From contig CM068552.1 in NCBI GenBank assembly GCA_035048495.1, positions 29,142,154-29,206,153 of the forward strand: a stretch of 64,000 nt of DNA. Direction: 5' to 3'. Each line of letters begins with the position of its first letter. The first letter of the stretch is position 1. The notes beneath the pieces were generated by a model. That model was given only the letters and a program-made list of their open reading frames with translations. It made no database searches and had not been told where the DNA came from. Position numbers and translations under genes: made by a program. Source of the stretch: Euptelea pleiosperma (lineage: Eukaryota; Streptophyta; Magnoliopsida; Ranunculales; Eupteleaceae). Below, one piece after another: positions 36,512 to 45,733 of the stretch.

Positions 36512-36885
36512 ATCACACACACCCATTTCAGATTTCAACAAATACAATTTGATTATTGAAAAAAAGAGGAAACATTTAGAGACCCATTTCAAGTTCAGTG
36601 ACAATAGATTGATTACAAAAAAAAAAAAAAAGGATGGTTCAGTATATCTTGATTGGAAGAGAAAAATGGAGTGTGTGTGTGTGAAGGAGATGAGAGATAA
36701 AGAAACCAACCAAGTACTTGAAGGAGCAAATTGCAGGCATGTAGAAAAGGCTTGGTGGGGATATAAACATCATCATGACGGTCATGACCATCTTCATCAG
36801 ATTTAACTTTGACAATCTTAGACAGCTCTTCAATGGCAGACCTTATCTCCGACTCCTTCTCCATTCCTCCTCTTCTCCTTTTCAT
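33046..36885 (-). CDS. GLTP2: Glycolipid transfer protein, GLTP2-type, six exons
   Basis: The product is a 225-residue glycolipid transfer protein, an all-helical cytosolic lipid carrier that moves glycosphingolipids or related lipids between membranes. Exons on the minus strand are 36885-36711, 36243-36188, 35884-35754, 35001-34866, 33328-33185 and 33081-33046, all with GT-AG introns and consistent phase. Visible family parts are SEIRSAIEELSKIVKVK, IPTKPFLHACNLLLQVL, DKIGPTMAVLRQDVHQNIQ, VWLTRSMDF, KPWHGWISSAAYK and VALKLVP. Ligand-site residues by analogy with human GLTP are Asp71, Asn75, Trp118 and His157; the usual Lys is Arg78. I chose the ATG before KRRRGGMEKESE. An upstream in-frame ATG at 36954 would add an Arg-rich 23-residue leader coded by a TCT repeat, and Met8 is also possible. 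Introns 3 and 4 each hold a mini-Helitron. The closest relative I recall is Arabidopsis GLTP2 (AT1G21360). Confidence 0.92.
33504..33632 (+). mobile_element. Mini-Helitron, 3'-truncated, in GLTP intron 4
   Basis: It starts TCTATGTAATTAACAAAACA and continues GTGGTTGTCTCC, then GCCACTCACACCCGATTTT, parallel to 4390-4550. The 3' hairpin and CTAG are missing, so the copy is truncated. Confidence 0.7.
34258..34682. mobile_element. Foldback MITE with CACGTGGC arms in GLTP intron 4
   Basis: The outer ends are ATTTGCACCCC and GGGGTGCAAAT, with ATTGTGCAAG and CGCTGACC continuing the inverted match over about 60 bp. Further in, GTCACGTGGCACAC and GTGCCACGTGGC are inverted, as are CAAAAATCAGCTTGATT and AATCAGGCTGATTTTT-G. 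It belongs to the same core family as 8383-8728 with different outer ends. Confidence 0.8.
35481..35654 (+). mobile_element. Mini-Helitron in GLTP intron 3
   Basis: The body matches 4390-4550 (GTGGTTGTCTC, CTTATAAGCTTCAATAAA, GCTGAGATCTTATC, GGACGGTGGA, CAGCCACGCACTCACATCCAATTTTGGCAAA). The 3' end is GGGCTACCCACTAG followed by T. The hairpin has decayed (GTGCTATGGGCC). The 5' TC is changed. Confidence 0.75.
35681..35761 (-). repeat. 45-bp tandem duplication across the exon 3 donor
   Basis: Blocks 35681-35716 and 35726-35761 match, at a 45-bp offset, and both contain TTCATTACCTGGTGAG, the inverse of CTCACCAG|GTAATGAA. The GLTP exon 3 splice donor (35753) therefore has a perfect copy 45 nt further into the intron (35708). 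Use of the distal copy would retain an in-frame TAA immediately after the normal junction. Confidence 0.9.
36311..36507. repeat. Two (GA)n microsatellites in GLTP intron 1
   Basis: Pure GA runs occur at about 36311-36333 and 36452-36507 (CT on the coding strand). Both are in intron 1, the second ending about 200 bp from the exon 1 donor. Confidence 0.95.
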
Positions 36886-37466
36886 TTGATCTCTAAATCT
36901 TCTTCTTCTTCTTCTTCTTCTCTTGATGATCTTGATTATTTGCTTTTCGATCAATGGCTAGATCTTTAGATTTTAAAGTCAACAAAAAGGAAAGAGAAAG
37001 AGATTTGCATCGTCATGATCGTCACTCCCTAGGTTACAGGTTCAGTGAGAGACCCAATGCCTTACTTAAATCTTTATCTTAAAACATAACTTCTCCACCC
37101 CCAAAGTTCCAAAGAAGCTCTTAAACTGATCCCATTTCTTTATTCATTTATTTTATTAGACATCGATGGCGACCTCTTATTTGACTTTAGAGTTTATCAT
37201 CTATCCACTTACTGCTCCCTAATTAAATCATCTTACTATTCTCGATATTTAATTAAGATTTACATCTATGATAGCCGTACGCGTGTAAGCGATGACTACT
37301 TGATGGACCCACTTTGGAGATCTATATCACCCCAGGTAACGATGGCCCCACCTCCTACGTCTGTGCCATGCACACTGCCACACAATATATATAAATAATC
37401 TCTACCTAAGTCGATCTATCCAAAGGAACCTTAGATTCCATTTACACATACGGGGATGAGTTATCC
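36886..37466. other. Upstream region of the GLTP gene
   Basis: The first 30 bp contain a (TTC)n run that could be leader or, if the upstream ATG is used, an Arg-rich extension. No clear TATA box is seen. From about 37320 a repeat begins that recurs at about 37850-38060. Confidence 0.45.
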
Positions 37467-37846
37467 GATAGACCTGAGGCCCATCATTCTCAATGAACTT
37501 CCCGTCACATAATCTACAAATGACCCACCTACCTATACAATCGATGGACCTGAGGCCTATCATTCTCAATGAACTTCACAACACATAACCTACAAATGAC
37601 CCACCTACTTGTACAATTGATGGACTTGAGGCCTATCATTCTCAATGAACTTCACAACACATAATCTACAAATGACCCACCTACCTATACAATTGATGGA
37701 CCTGAGGCCTATCATTCTCAATGAACTTCACAACACATAATCTACAAATGACTCACCTACCTATACAACCGATGGACTTGAGGCTTATTATTCTCAATGA
37801 ACTTCACAACACATAATCTACAAATGACCAACCTACCTATAATTTG
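37467..37846. repeat. Five tandem copies of a 76-bp unit
   Basis: Units start at 37467, 37543, 37619, 37695 and 37771, each beginning GAT(A/G)GACCTGAGGC and containing ATTCTCAATGAACTTC and CTACAAATGACC. The copies differ by only a few bases. A partial sixth copy lies at 38005-38060. It follows a second copy (37850-38004) of the segment that precedes the array at about 37318-37466, so a larger duplication and a local expansion are combined. Confidence 0.93.
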
Positions 37847-38382
37847 AGCAAACGATATATATCTCCCTGGGTAAAAATGGGTCCACCTCTTATGTATGTG
37901 CCATGCACACACGGCCACACAATATATATAAATAATTCGTACTTAAGCCGATCTATCCAAAGGGACTTTAGATTCCATTTATACTTACAGGGGATGAGCT
38001 ATCTGATGGACCTGAGGCTTATTATTCTCAATGAACTTCACAACACATAGCCTACAAATGGTCCACTTATCTAAAAATGCTAAACAACCAATTGATATCG
38101 GACAAATCTAGTACGCAAATATTGTCAGCACTGTTGGATGTCCATTGAAAAAGTGTTATTTCAATGTTTTCAAATAACAATTATTTTATAAATTAAAAAC
38201 ACATTTTTCAAGGAACATTCAATGGTGGATGCAACGCTGTATACTTTTAAGTCTGCAAACGTATGGATACCGGATTTCTCCATTGACATCGCACCGACCA
38301 GAAACCTATAATTGTTGAACCCATCGATGTAACATATTTCCTAATCATTGGTGCCATGCTATCTCATGTTTACTGCAAATAA

Positions 38383-38555
38383 GAGCCATACGGTTGAGCC
38401 ATGGACTCTCAGTCCACGTGGCATGGAAACAACTGCTGCAAAGGGTGAAACTATCATTTGGATAGTAATAAAGCCACTGCCACGTGGACCATATATGGAT
38501 CTCTCGAATCTGAGGGTGCAAGGCTTATCCGTCTCAACCACATGGCTCTTTTTTT
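38383..38555. mobile_element. Foldback MITE, AAGAGCCAT-GGTTGAG ends
   Basis: Left AAGAGCCATACGGTTGAG and right CTCAACCACATGGCTCTTTTT are inverted. Internal GTCCACGTGGCA and TGCCACGTGGAC are also inverted. It is about 170 bp with no coding sequence. Confidence 0.7.
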
Positions 38556-38827
38556 AAGGATTGCATTTTCCATATTTTCTAGCATTAAATTGGACGGTTA
38601 AGATTCCTTAAACTTGATTTCGGGCTATGACGATCAGAAGCCTATTTATGCATCTAAATTTTAGCACTAAGAACAGATGATTAGATTCTATAGAAAATTT
38701 TGACTTTTACCCTTTACCAATAAGTGACCTTCCAATCCAAAGGTCCAGATCATTTGGTTGGTGGGCCTTTCTACTGAATCGGAAGTGTGTACATTTAGAA
38801 TGCTGGATCTCATCTCCACTGGAAGAG

Positions 38828-40835
38828 AAACTGGGATACCCTACTGATAACCGGACAGAAAGATGTGCGGCTGAAGTGATTAGATTCAAGAAATCCACGG
38901 TCCACCAGGCAACAACTGCAAAGATAAAAGGAAAATGCTATCCCAGCAATAACCGGACAAAACTATGTGCGGTTTGAAGCCATTTGATCATTGGATTCAA
39001 TAGATCAAAGTCTACGAGGCAACAACTGCATGGATCTCTAGAATCCAACGGTTAATGGCCTCAATCGCACGACCGTTGCCTCCTGGAAAAAAATTCGCTA
39101 CCCTGTGGAACTTCAAATGTCCGACAAATACCCCTTGTTAACCACTAACCAAGGCCTTAACACGTGTTGGGTTAAGAGATTGGGGTACGTGTCAGACATT
39201 TTTGGGTGGAGAGACTTCAAAGTTTGAGTCTGCTGTGATAGAAGTTTTACTGGAAGCCCCCTTGGGCCAGCGAATAAAGATTCGTTGCCTCCAGGACTGT
39301 AGATCTCTTAAATCCAACGGTCAATGGCCTCAACCACACATGGTGTTTGTCCGGTCATCCGTGGGGTAGCACGACTTCAAGAAAAATGGTGGGGCAATTT
39401 CGTCATTTCACAGACAATCATCCTTCTAGTTCACAGCTGTATCATCCATTTTTTTTTTTTTTTTTTGGCGGGGAAGAAAGGGTGTTGGATTTCGTCATAA
39501 ACGAGGGCAAGAGGAATCAGATGATCTATTGCAATATGCTGACGGTAGAGATTTGTTGTAAACGATTCAAAATAAGTATTTAAATTTGAATTTTCAACCG
39601 TTACAAGCAATAGATTCATGAACCCATACACTCTACTTACATCATATTCCATTGTTTTAGGAATTTTTATTTTTATTTTTAAAAACTATTTTTTTATTCT
39701 CTATTTATTCTTTTTGTAAGCACCTGTGACCCTTACATCCTAACCACCACTTCAAATGCCTCAACAAATTCGTACCAACCCGATTTAATTCGGTTCGGGT
39801 CCTTTTCTGGGACCCGATTAATACTCGGGGTATGATGGGGGTAACATTTTATACAAAATTCTGATCCTTACCCGACTAGAATAATGGGTATCATAGTACT
39901 AATTAACCTCATTTATCGAAGCGGCGGGATTTTTGAAGTGTGCCCAATGACAGCGCGCCACATATACCTGGGGTTTAGGATTTGGTTTTAGAAAAAAAAA
40001 TTTTAAATTAAACATGGGTATGTGTGGCTCGTGATCATTGGCGCATGATCGCCGATTCAAAATATTTCTCTATTTACGGGGACCCAATGGATAATGAGTC
40101 GTGTTATCCTACGATATAACCAGACAAAAATATGTGCGGTTGAGGCCATTGACCATCCGTCACAATACAAGTTGAGGCCTACAGCGAAAACTCTATATAA
40201 GGCTTTTTTAAAAATTTAATATACTAATATATATGGTTTTAATTAAAAAAATTCACTTATAATAAGAAATATTTATATATAAACTATTATCGAAAATCAC
40301 AAGCTATGGAAAAAATTTAGATGCAGAGGACTCCCATTGCGGTCGATGTAGAGGACTCTAGTTGCCCTACATAGATCATTTTGGGGCCCAATGACTGCGT
40401 AGATGTTCAGCCCACCTATTGGTGGATAAACACACTAAAAATCAGCTTGATTGATGATTTCTATCCATTGGAATTACTACCAAAAAAGTATGCTTAAATC
40501 CAACGGCTAGAATCATGTCCTAAAAAGTATTAAAATCTATGGCCAGAGATAACCAATCAGGTTGATTTTTGGTTTGTTTATCCAACAAGGGGTGGGCTAA
40601 AAATTCATGTAGTTAATGGGCCTAAAAAAATGTGCTATGTTGGACCTGGGTCTCACCAAGGGGTCTTAGGCGACTGCCTTAATGGCCTTAAGGTAGACAC
40701 GGCCCTAACCGTTGGATTCAAGAGATCCATGCAGTTGTTACCTCATGGACTGTGGATCTCTCGAATCCAATGGTCAATGGAGTACGTCAAACCGCACATA
40801 CTTTTGTCCGGGTTATCGGTGGGATAGCATTTTCC
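38828..40835. mobile_element. Cluster of elements with GGAAAATGCTATCCC ends
   Basis: Forward arms occur at about 38828-38920, 38930-39070 and 40105-40165. Inverse arms occur at about 39285-39375 and 40690-40835. Shared blocks include GATAACCGGACA, TATGTGCGGTTTGA, CAACAACTGCATGGATCTC and AATCCAACGGT. The outer pair (38930 and 40835) matches over about 130 bp. The likely history is two related foldback elements side by side, the second carrying the nested repeat at 40340-40650. Between them lie short segments with no gene, including a poly(T) run at about 39449-39466. Confidence 0.65.
40340..40650. mobile_element. Foldback MITE, sister of 61220-61510
   Basis: It shares GGACTCC(C/T)A, AGAGGACTCT, CTACGTGGAT-like, TATTGGTGGATAAACACACTAAAA, TAGAATCATGTCCTAAAA and AAGGGGTGGGCTAAAAAT with 61220-61510 in the same order. 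Internal inverted blocks (AATCAGCTTGATT and AATCAGGTTGATTTTTG) show the foldback layout. Confidence 0.75.
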
Positions 40836-41578
40836 TTGATAATTAAGTCAGAATGGATTTACCTGGGATACAAAATTTCTGATCTCTACCCAACCAGCTA
40901 GAATTAATAAAATGGCATCAACGGGTACCCTAATACCAACCCAATTTAGTGTTTTTCGGATCCTATTTTACCACCCAATTGATAATTTGGTCAGGATGAG
41001 TCCGGCTTTAAAAATTCCTGATCTATATGCAACTTGGATAACCGATAGACCTGACTAGATTTAGTCAGTCCGGATCAAATTTTATACCCAATTAGTAAAC
41101 TGGATAGCTTGCGACCTCATTTTGTGTGTTTTGCAGGCAATCAATATAAATATAACCATTAAGATGAAGAGGTCATCATTGATAAGTTGAAGACAATTAC
41201 AGATGGCATATTAACTAATTGTTTTTTACTTAAATTATTAATTATAATTCATTTATATTATTAAATTATAATTATAAATAGCGGCATCCCCACTTGTAAC
41301 GGATCAAGCAACAAGCGACACATGATGCGACAACATCTTGATGTCGAGTCTCGCAACTGGTCGCATGCATGATATAGGCTCTCACGTCAGGCGTGTCGGT
41401 CTTCCCTAAACTTGGATTAGCGACTTAAGACAAAAACTATTATATTTGAAAGTAGACCACAGAGCTCACAGCTTACAAGGTGTGAATGGCATTGATTCTT
41501 GATGATGACAAAGCTAATTAAAACAACTTGGTGAAAAAATTAGTAAAATACACATTTTGTGAAAAAAATATTGGCACA

Positions 41579-41772
41579 GGCTCCCGGCTCCGGCCTTTTA
41601 TGACCGGCTCTCGAGACAGTCTTGTCGGGTTTGGATTCCGAGAATCTAACAGTGGTTCGCTTTGGCGAAAAATAAATGCAGATCAGAGCTATCACAACTG
41701 TTGGATTCTCGAAATTCACACCTTACAAGGCCTGTTTCGGAAGCCGGTCATAAAATGCCGGTCACGGGAGCC
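41579..41772. mobile_element. Foldback element, GGCTCCCGGCTCCGG arms
   Basis: Left GGCTCCCGG...TTTTATGACCGGC and right GCCGGTCATAAAATGCCGGTCACGGGAGCC are inverted. Inside, GGATTCCGAGAATC and GATTCTCGAAATTC also pair. It is about 190 bp with no coding sequence. It contains the same core as 8092-8216. Confidence 0.7.
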
Positions 41773-41930
41773 CGACCCAAAAATATTTGGTATCCTTTGT
41801 CACTAGTAATTGACTTTGAAGTGGTAAAACGATAAATAATTTGTTTTAACAATGGAAGTTTCTTATTAATAAGTTTTGATTTCTTCTAGAAAGGTTAATG
41901 CAGATATCTCAACTTCCAAGAGAAACTTTT

Positions 41931-42094
41931 GAAGCAGGGGATTTTTGAAGTGGCGAAGCAGTGACCAATCACATCATGCCACAATCTGCTGTTCAAAAAA
42001 CATTTCTGGGTTTGTTTAAAAGCATCAACGGATTGTGGCGCGATGTGATTGGCCACTGCTTCAAAACATCTGCTGCTTTAAAAATTTTCTCAAC
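41931..42094. mobile_element. Small hairpin MITE
   Basis: Arms GAAGCAGTGACCAATCACAT, then CATGCCACAATC, pair with GATTGTGGCGCGATGTGATT, then GGCCACTGCTTC. The loop is about 45 nt. The outer parts (GGGATTTTTGAAG and CTTTAAAAATTTTC) pair imperfectly. The transcript would fold into a long hairpin. Confidence 0.75.
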
Positions 42095-42520
42095 TTCCGA
42101 CCGTAGATGTGGAAATGGGGTGAGTCTATGTAATTTGGAGGGTTTGGATCCTTAAGACCAGATTGTTGCAGCTAAAACAGGTAAGATAGGAAACCGAGTA
42201 GTTAGACTTCCGGTTCATATCTTACATTTAGGCAATCAGATCTGGATCTAGATCTTGGATATGGATAACATCCATAGCCCTTGGATCCTGTAATCATTAC
42301 TCTTTTAATAATGGGGGTATGTAGGGTACATTTAATTAACTTTTCGTTTTTTGTGTCTTTTTTTTTTTTTTTTTTTGCAAACATCCCCGTTGATGGTGGA
42401 CCATATTATGAGCCACGTGGCACACTCTTAGAGATTATTGACCATAAGGATGTTTGACCCATCCCCATTTTAGCAAAGTGGACAAAAAATTAAGTTGTTT
42501 TGAAGTTGAGGTGGGCAGCT

Positions 42521-43072
42521 TGTCACGGGGTTGCAAATTCTTTGCCTTAGACCCGTGCGGCACTCGCGTCACGCTCCAACGTCACTCGAGTCAGCCTTTC
42601 CTTGTCGCCTTGAGAGTCCCCAAACTCGTCAAGACACTCATTTGTTTGATCACACCAAGAACACTTAAGGAGAAGAGGGAAGAGGATTGAAAATCTCTTA
42701 ACTCAACTCTTGTATTGTTTCTTGGATTCTTCGATGATTACAAATGAGGGTCTCAACCCCTTTATATAGGCATGATGCCTCAAGACCTAGAAATATCTAG
42801 AAAACTCTATACCAATCTACCATCAATGGATCTCTAGAACTTTCCTAGGAATTATCTAGAATATGTATATAATGCCTAGAATACTCAAGAATGTTCTAGA
42901 ATCCTCCATGCCCTAGGACTTTCTAGAATCTTCTAGAGTTTTCCAGAATCCTCTAGAGTTCTCTAGAATCTTCTAGAGTTTTCTATAATGTTCTAGAGTC
43001 TTCCATAAGCCTCTAGAGCATCCAACCTTCAGGTGTAGGGAAAATTCGGCTCAAGTCAGTCATCCCGTGACA
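42521..43072 (-). repeat. 3' LTR of the gag-protease-chromodomain element
   Basis: 552 bp with TGTCACGGG and CCCGTGACA ends. It is the same length as, and by eye identical to, 45236-45787. It contains a TATA box (42761-42768) and the GAA/TTC array at 42889-43018. Confidence 0.95.
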
Positions 43073-44493
43073 CTCTCCCCCACCTGTTTCCGCGACGTCC
43101 TCGGCGCGTTATCTTCATGGAACTTGTTGATCTTATCTCTGAATTGCCATAGAGTATCGTTCTCGGGAAATCCTTTCCATTTCACCAAGTACTCTATATA
43201 CGGTTGAGCTTCACGTCTCCTCACATGACGATCAGTGAGTATATACTCTACTTTCTTCACAAATAGCCTTACCGCTTGTTCGACTTTCCTACTCAAGTCA
43301 TCCACAACCTGATTGGTACGGCTTGGCTTGTCCCCCAATTTATTCTGATGATCCACCTTTCTCCTTGGTGGTAGCACCTTTGGCAACTTGGGCAGCATCA
43401 CATCCGTGATTCCCTCGAGGACTTCTTCATCCTTGGGTAGCTCTCCATCTACCCTGTCGTCATGTTTCTCGACCGTCAAAGTTTTGTACGTAGCTCCGCC
43501 TTCTTGAGACCCCATTGAGAGTTGTAAAGCTGATAGCATCTTTGTCTCTGTTTTGGTTCCTTGGACTGTAGGAACTATGTAAGGAGATCCCTTCTTGATG
43601 ATGCATACTGCATTCATAAAGGGTAGCAGTATCACCTTCTCCTTCCTCAGGAACTCCAGTCCAAGTACCACTTGGTAATCATCCATAGGAACTACTGATA
43701 AATTCACACTTCCCTTCCATTCCCCGATACACAACTCTACCCCACGAGCCATGCCATTTATCGGGTTGGCCTGTGAATTTACTGTCTTCAACCAACCTTC
43801 TTCCTTGGATGACTTCAATCCCAACTTCTTTGCCTCGTCCACTGAGACAAAGTTATGAGTCGCCCCCGTGTCTACCATGACCCATGTAGGCTTTCCATTG
43901 ATGGATGCTTCCATGTACATGAGTCCCTTGCTTACTGCCTCTGATGACCCAGGTTGTTTCTTCACGGCATTGAGGAGTTGTAAGGATCCAATCCTTGGCT
44001 CCTCGTCGCTGTTTTCCCCTATTTCATCCAACTTAGTAGTAAGGGCATTCAAGGCCTTTTTCTTTGGGCAATCTCTAGCCCGATGGTCTCCTTCACAAAT
44101 GAAGCATCCATTATTTTTCTCGAAGGTCTTGCCAGGATCCCTCACATCACGGGACCACAACTTTGCTCCCTCCTTGTGGCTCGCCTTTTTATCTCCCCCA
44201 CCTTTGTCATGAATAGTCTCGGGTGGCTTGGCCTTACTCGTAGATTCTCCTTTCATAGAGAAGTCCATCAACTTCTCCGCAGTGGCAATGGCAGTCGCTA
44301 AATCTTGCACTCCACGCCGTTGAAGTTCTTGTTCTGCCCAATGTTGTAGACCATCCATGAAGAAGAATAGACGGTCCTTGTCTCCCATGTCAGGGATGTC
44401 TAGCATTAGTGATGTAAATTGCTTAATGTAGTCCCTGATTGACCCAGTATGCTTGAGTCGCTTCAAATTTTTTTCGAGCAAGGTATTCAACAT
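43060..44493 (-). CDS. Gag C-terminal part, protease and chromodomain
   Basis: This 477-codon open frame continues gag after a frame change. Residues 15-80 are the second half of the gag domain. A zinc knuckle lies at C130-x2-C133-x3-H137-x4-C142. The retropepsin active site D208-T-G-A with its downstream VVLGLEFL (about 277-284) is intact. At about 372-383 the beginning of reverse transcriptase (LPPRRKVDH) breaks off and jumps to the end of RNase H (TNQVVDDLSRK, 393-403). It then jumps to a chromodomain at about 413-459 (KKVEYILTDR, YIEYLVKWKGFPENDTLW). The stop codon falls within the first bases of the 3' LTR. The first Met of the frame is not expected to be the true start. The protein likely packages RNA and, through the chromodomain, could steer integration to marked chromatin. 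Confidence 0.85.
   Translation of the reverse strand: MLNTLLEKNLKRLKHTGSIRDYIKQFTSLMLDIPDMGDKDRLFFFMDGLQHWAEQELQRRGVQDLATAIATAEKLMDFSMKGESTSKAKPPETIHDKGGGDKKASHKEGAKLWSRDVRDPGKTFEKNNGCFICEGDHRARDCPKKKALNALTTKLDEIGENSDEEPRIGSLQLLNAVKKQPGSSEAVSKGLMYMEASINGKPTWVMVDTGATHNFVSVDEAKKLGLKSSKEEGWLKTVNSQANPINGMARGVELCIGEWKGSVNLSVVPMDDYQVVLGLEFLRKEKVILLPFMNAVCIIKKGSPYIVPTVQGTKTETKMLSALQLSMGSQEGGATYKTLTVEKHDDRVDGELPKDEEVLEGITDVMLPKLPKVLPPRRKVDHQNKLGDKPSRTNQVVDDLSRKVEQAVRLFVKKVEYILTDRHVRRREAQPYIEYLVKWKGFPENDTLWQFRDKINKFHEDNAPRTSRKQVGESVTG
43073..43085 (-). other. Polypurine tract
   Basis: On the minus strand AGGTGGGGGAGAG directly abuts the 3' LTR start TGTCACGGG, the expected plus-strand priming site. 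It overlaps the end of the chromodomain frame. Confidence 0.9.
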
Positions 44494-45205
44494 TCTCGGG
44501 AAGGAATTGTGCCTTTAGTTCCTTCTTGAAATCTTCCCAAGTGTCGACGGTGCATAGCCCTCTCTCGATGTCACCGTGCCTCCTTCGCCACCATAGCATC
44601 GCATCATTGGTGAGGTACATGGTTGCCGTGTCAACCTTTGCCTCCTCATCCTCTAGTCGAGACGCCTTGAAGTATTGTTCCATTCGCCACAAGAAGTTCT
44701 CTAGCTCCTTGGCATCACGGTTTCCCCCGTAGCTCTTAGGCTCTGGAACACGAAGCTTTGGGACCTCACGAGCTTGTAGTGTCGTACCATTGGCTATGGC
44801 CTTCTCCAAAACCACCACCTTGGTCCTAACTTCCTCAAGTTGGGCTGCCAAGTTCTCAACCGCCCCAACGGTCTCATCTCTGAGAGTCTTGAACAGCTCC
44901 CTTATTTCTGTCTTGAGTACATCCATTGTACTCTTCATGTCGGCATCGAGTTCCTTAATGGCTTCAAAGCACTCCTGCTGTTGGGCCATCAACTCATCTA
45001 CCTTCTCTTCTCCCTCGGTAGAGGCAAACTCCAGCTTGCCAATGCGAGACTCTATTTCATCAAGTCGCGTTTCCAAGGGACGTACCCCTGTAGGCTCCAC
45101 AGAATGCTCCCTCCTGGAGTCTCGGGACTTGTCACGCCTCCTCCTAGGAACACCATCATTCCTTAGTTCCATGGTTGTAGCTACGTTCTCCACCTCGGAT
45201 GACAT
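44423..45205 (-). CDS. Gag N-terminal part, frameshifted
   Basis: This 260-codon open frame begins 17 nt below the primer-binding site. It has a charged coiled-coil-like region (residues about 45-150, with RLDEIESRIGKLE and KTEIRELFKTLRDE) followed by the gag domain with KLRVPEPKSYGGNRDAKELE, LWRMEQYFKA, WWRRRHGDIERG and WEDFKKELKAQF. The frame leaves the gag reading at about 44475, in a run of seven A on the coding strand. After it the predicted residues no longer match gag, while the overlapping frame at 43060-44493 does. One extra A would explain the break; a sequencing error or programmed slippage cannot be excluded. Confidence 0.85.
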   Translation of the reverse strand: MSSEVENVATTMELRNDGVPRRRRDKSRDSRREHSVEPTGVRPLETRLDEIESRIGKLEFASTEGEEKVDELMAQQQECFEAIKELDADMKSTMDVLKTEIRELFKTLRDETVGAVENLAAQLEEVRTKVVVLEKAIANGTTLQAREVPKLRVPEPKSYGGNRDAKELENFLWRMEQYFKASRLEDEEAKVDTATMYLTNDAMLWWRRRHGDIERGLCTVDTWEDFKKELKAQFLPENVEYLARKKFEATQAYWVNQGLH

Positions 45206-45221
45206 AGCTTCCTTAAATCAG

Positions 45222-45233
45222 GCTCTGATACCA
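45222..45233 (-). other. tRNA-iMet primer-binding site
   Basis: On the minus strand TGGTATCAGAGC lies 2 nt inside the 5' LTR and is complementary to the 3' end of plant initiator tRNA-Met. Confidence 0.93.
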
Positions 45234-45475
45234 CTTGTCACGGGGTTGCAAATTCTTTGCCTTAGACCCGTGCGGCACTCGCGTCACGCTCCAACGTCAC
45301 TCGAGTCAGCCTTTCCTTGTCGCCTTGAGAGTCCCCAAACTCGTCAAGACACTCATTTGTTTGATCACACCAAGAACACTTAAGGAGAAGAGGGAAGAGG
45401 ATTGAAAATCTCTTAACTCAACTCTTGTATTGTTTCTTGGATTCTTCGATGATTACAAATGAGGGTCTCAACCCC

Positions 45476-45483
45476 TTTATATA
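45476..45483 (-). promoter_or_regulatory. TATA box in the 5' LTR
   Basis: The minus strand reads CCTATATAAAGGGG. Transcription would start about 30 bp further, near 45450, giving a U3 of about 340 bp and R-U5 of about 210 bp. The same box is at 42761-42768 in the 3' LTR. Confidence 0.8.
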
Positions 45484-45603
45484 GGCATGATGCCTCAAGA
45501 CCTAGAAATATCTAGAAAACTCTATACCAATCTACCATCAATGGATCTCTAGAACTTTCCTAGGAATTATCTAGAATATGTATATAATGCCTAGAATACT
45601 CAA

Positions 45604-45733
45604 GAATGTTCTAGAATCCTCCATGCCCTAGGACTTTCTAGAATCTTCTAGAGTTTTCCAGAATCCTCTAGAGTTCTCTAGAATCTTCTAGAGTTTTCTA
45701 TAATGTTCTAGAGTCTTCCATAAGCCTCTAGAG
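45604..45733 (-). promoter_or_regulatory. Heat-shock-element-like GAA/TTC array in U3
   Basis: A perfect trimeric element GAA-nn-TTC-nn-GAA lies at 45604-45616. From 45636 to 45733, twenty successive 5-bp steps hold TTC, GAA or one-base variants (GAG, CTC, TAA), with alternating orientation. Heat-shock factors bind inverted GAA units at exactly 5-bp spacing. The array lies about 120-250 bp upstream of the LTR TATA box. It is repeated at 42889-43018 in the 3' LTR. Binding and heat response are inferred from sequence only. Confidence 0.7.

Noticed and set aside
36613..36954. GLTP starting at the upstream ATG (36954) with an Arg-rich leader.
   Set aside because: The extra 23 residues come largely from a (TCT)n run and do not resemble family members; the ATG at 36885 gives the usual length. 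Kept as a possibility only.
44790..45383. A 197-codon open frame on the plus strand opposite gag, Ser-rich.
   Set aside because: It lies antisense to a well-supported gag frame and its composition (many Ser and Thr) is what the reverse of charged coiled-coil codons gives. No motif was recognised.
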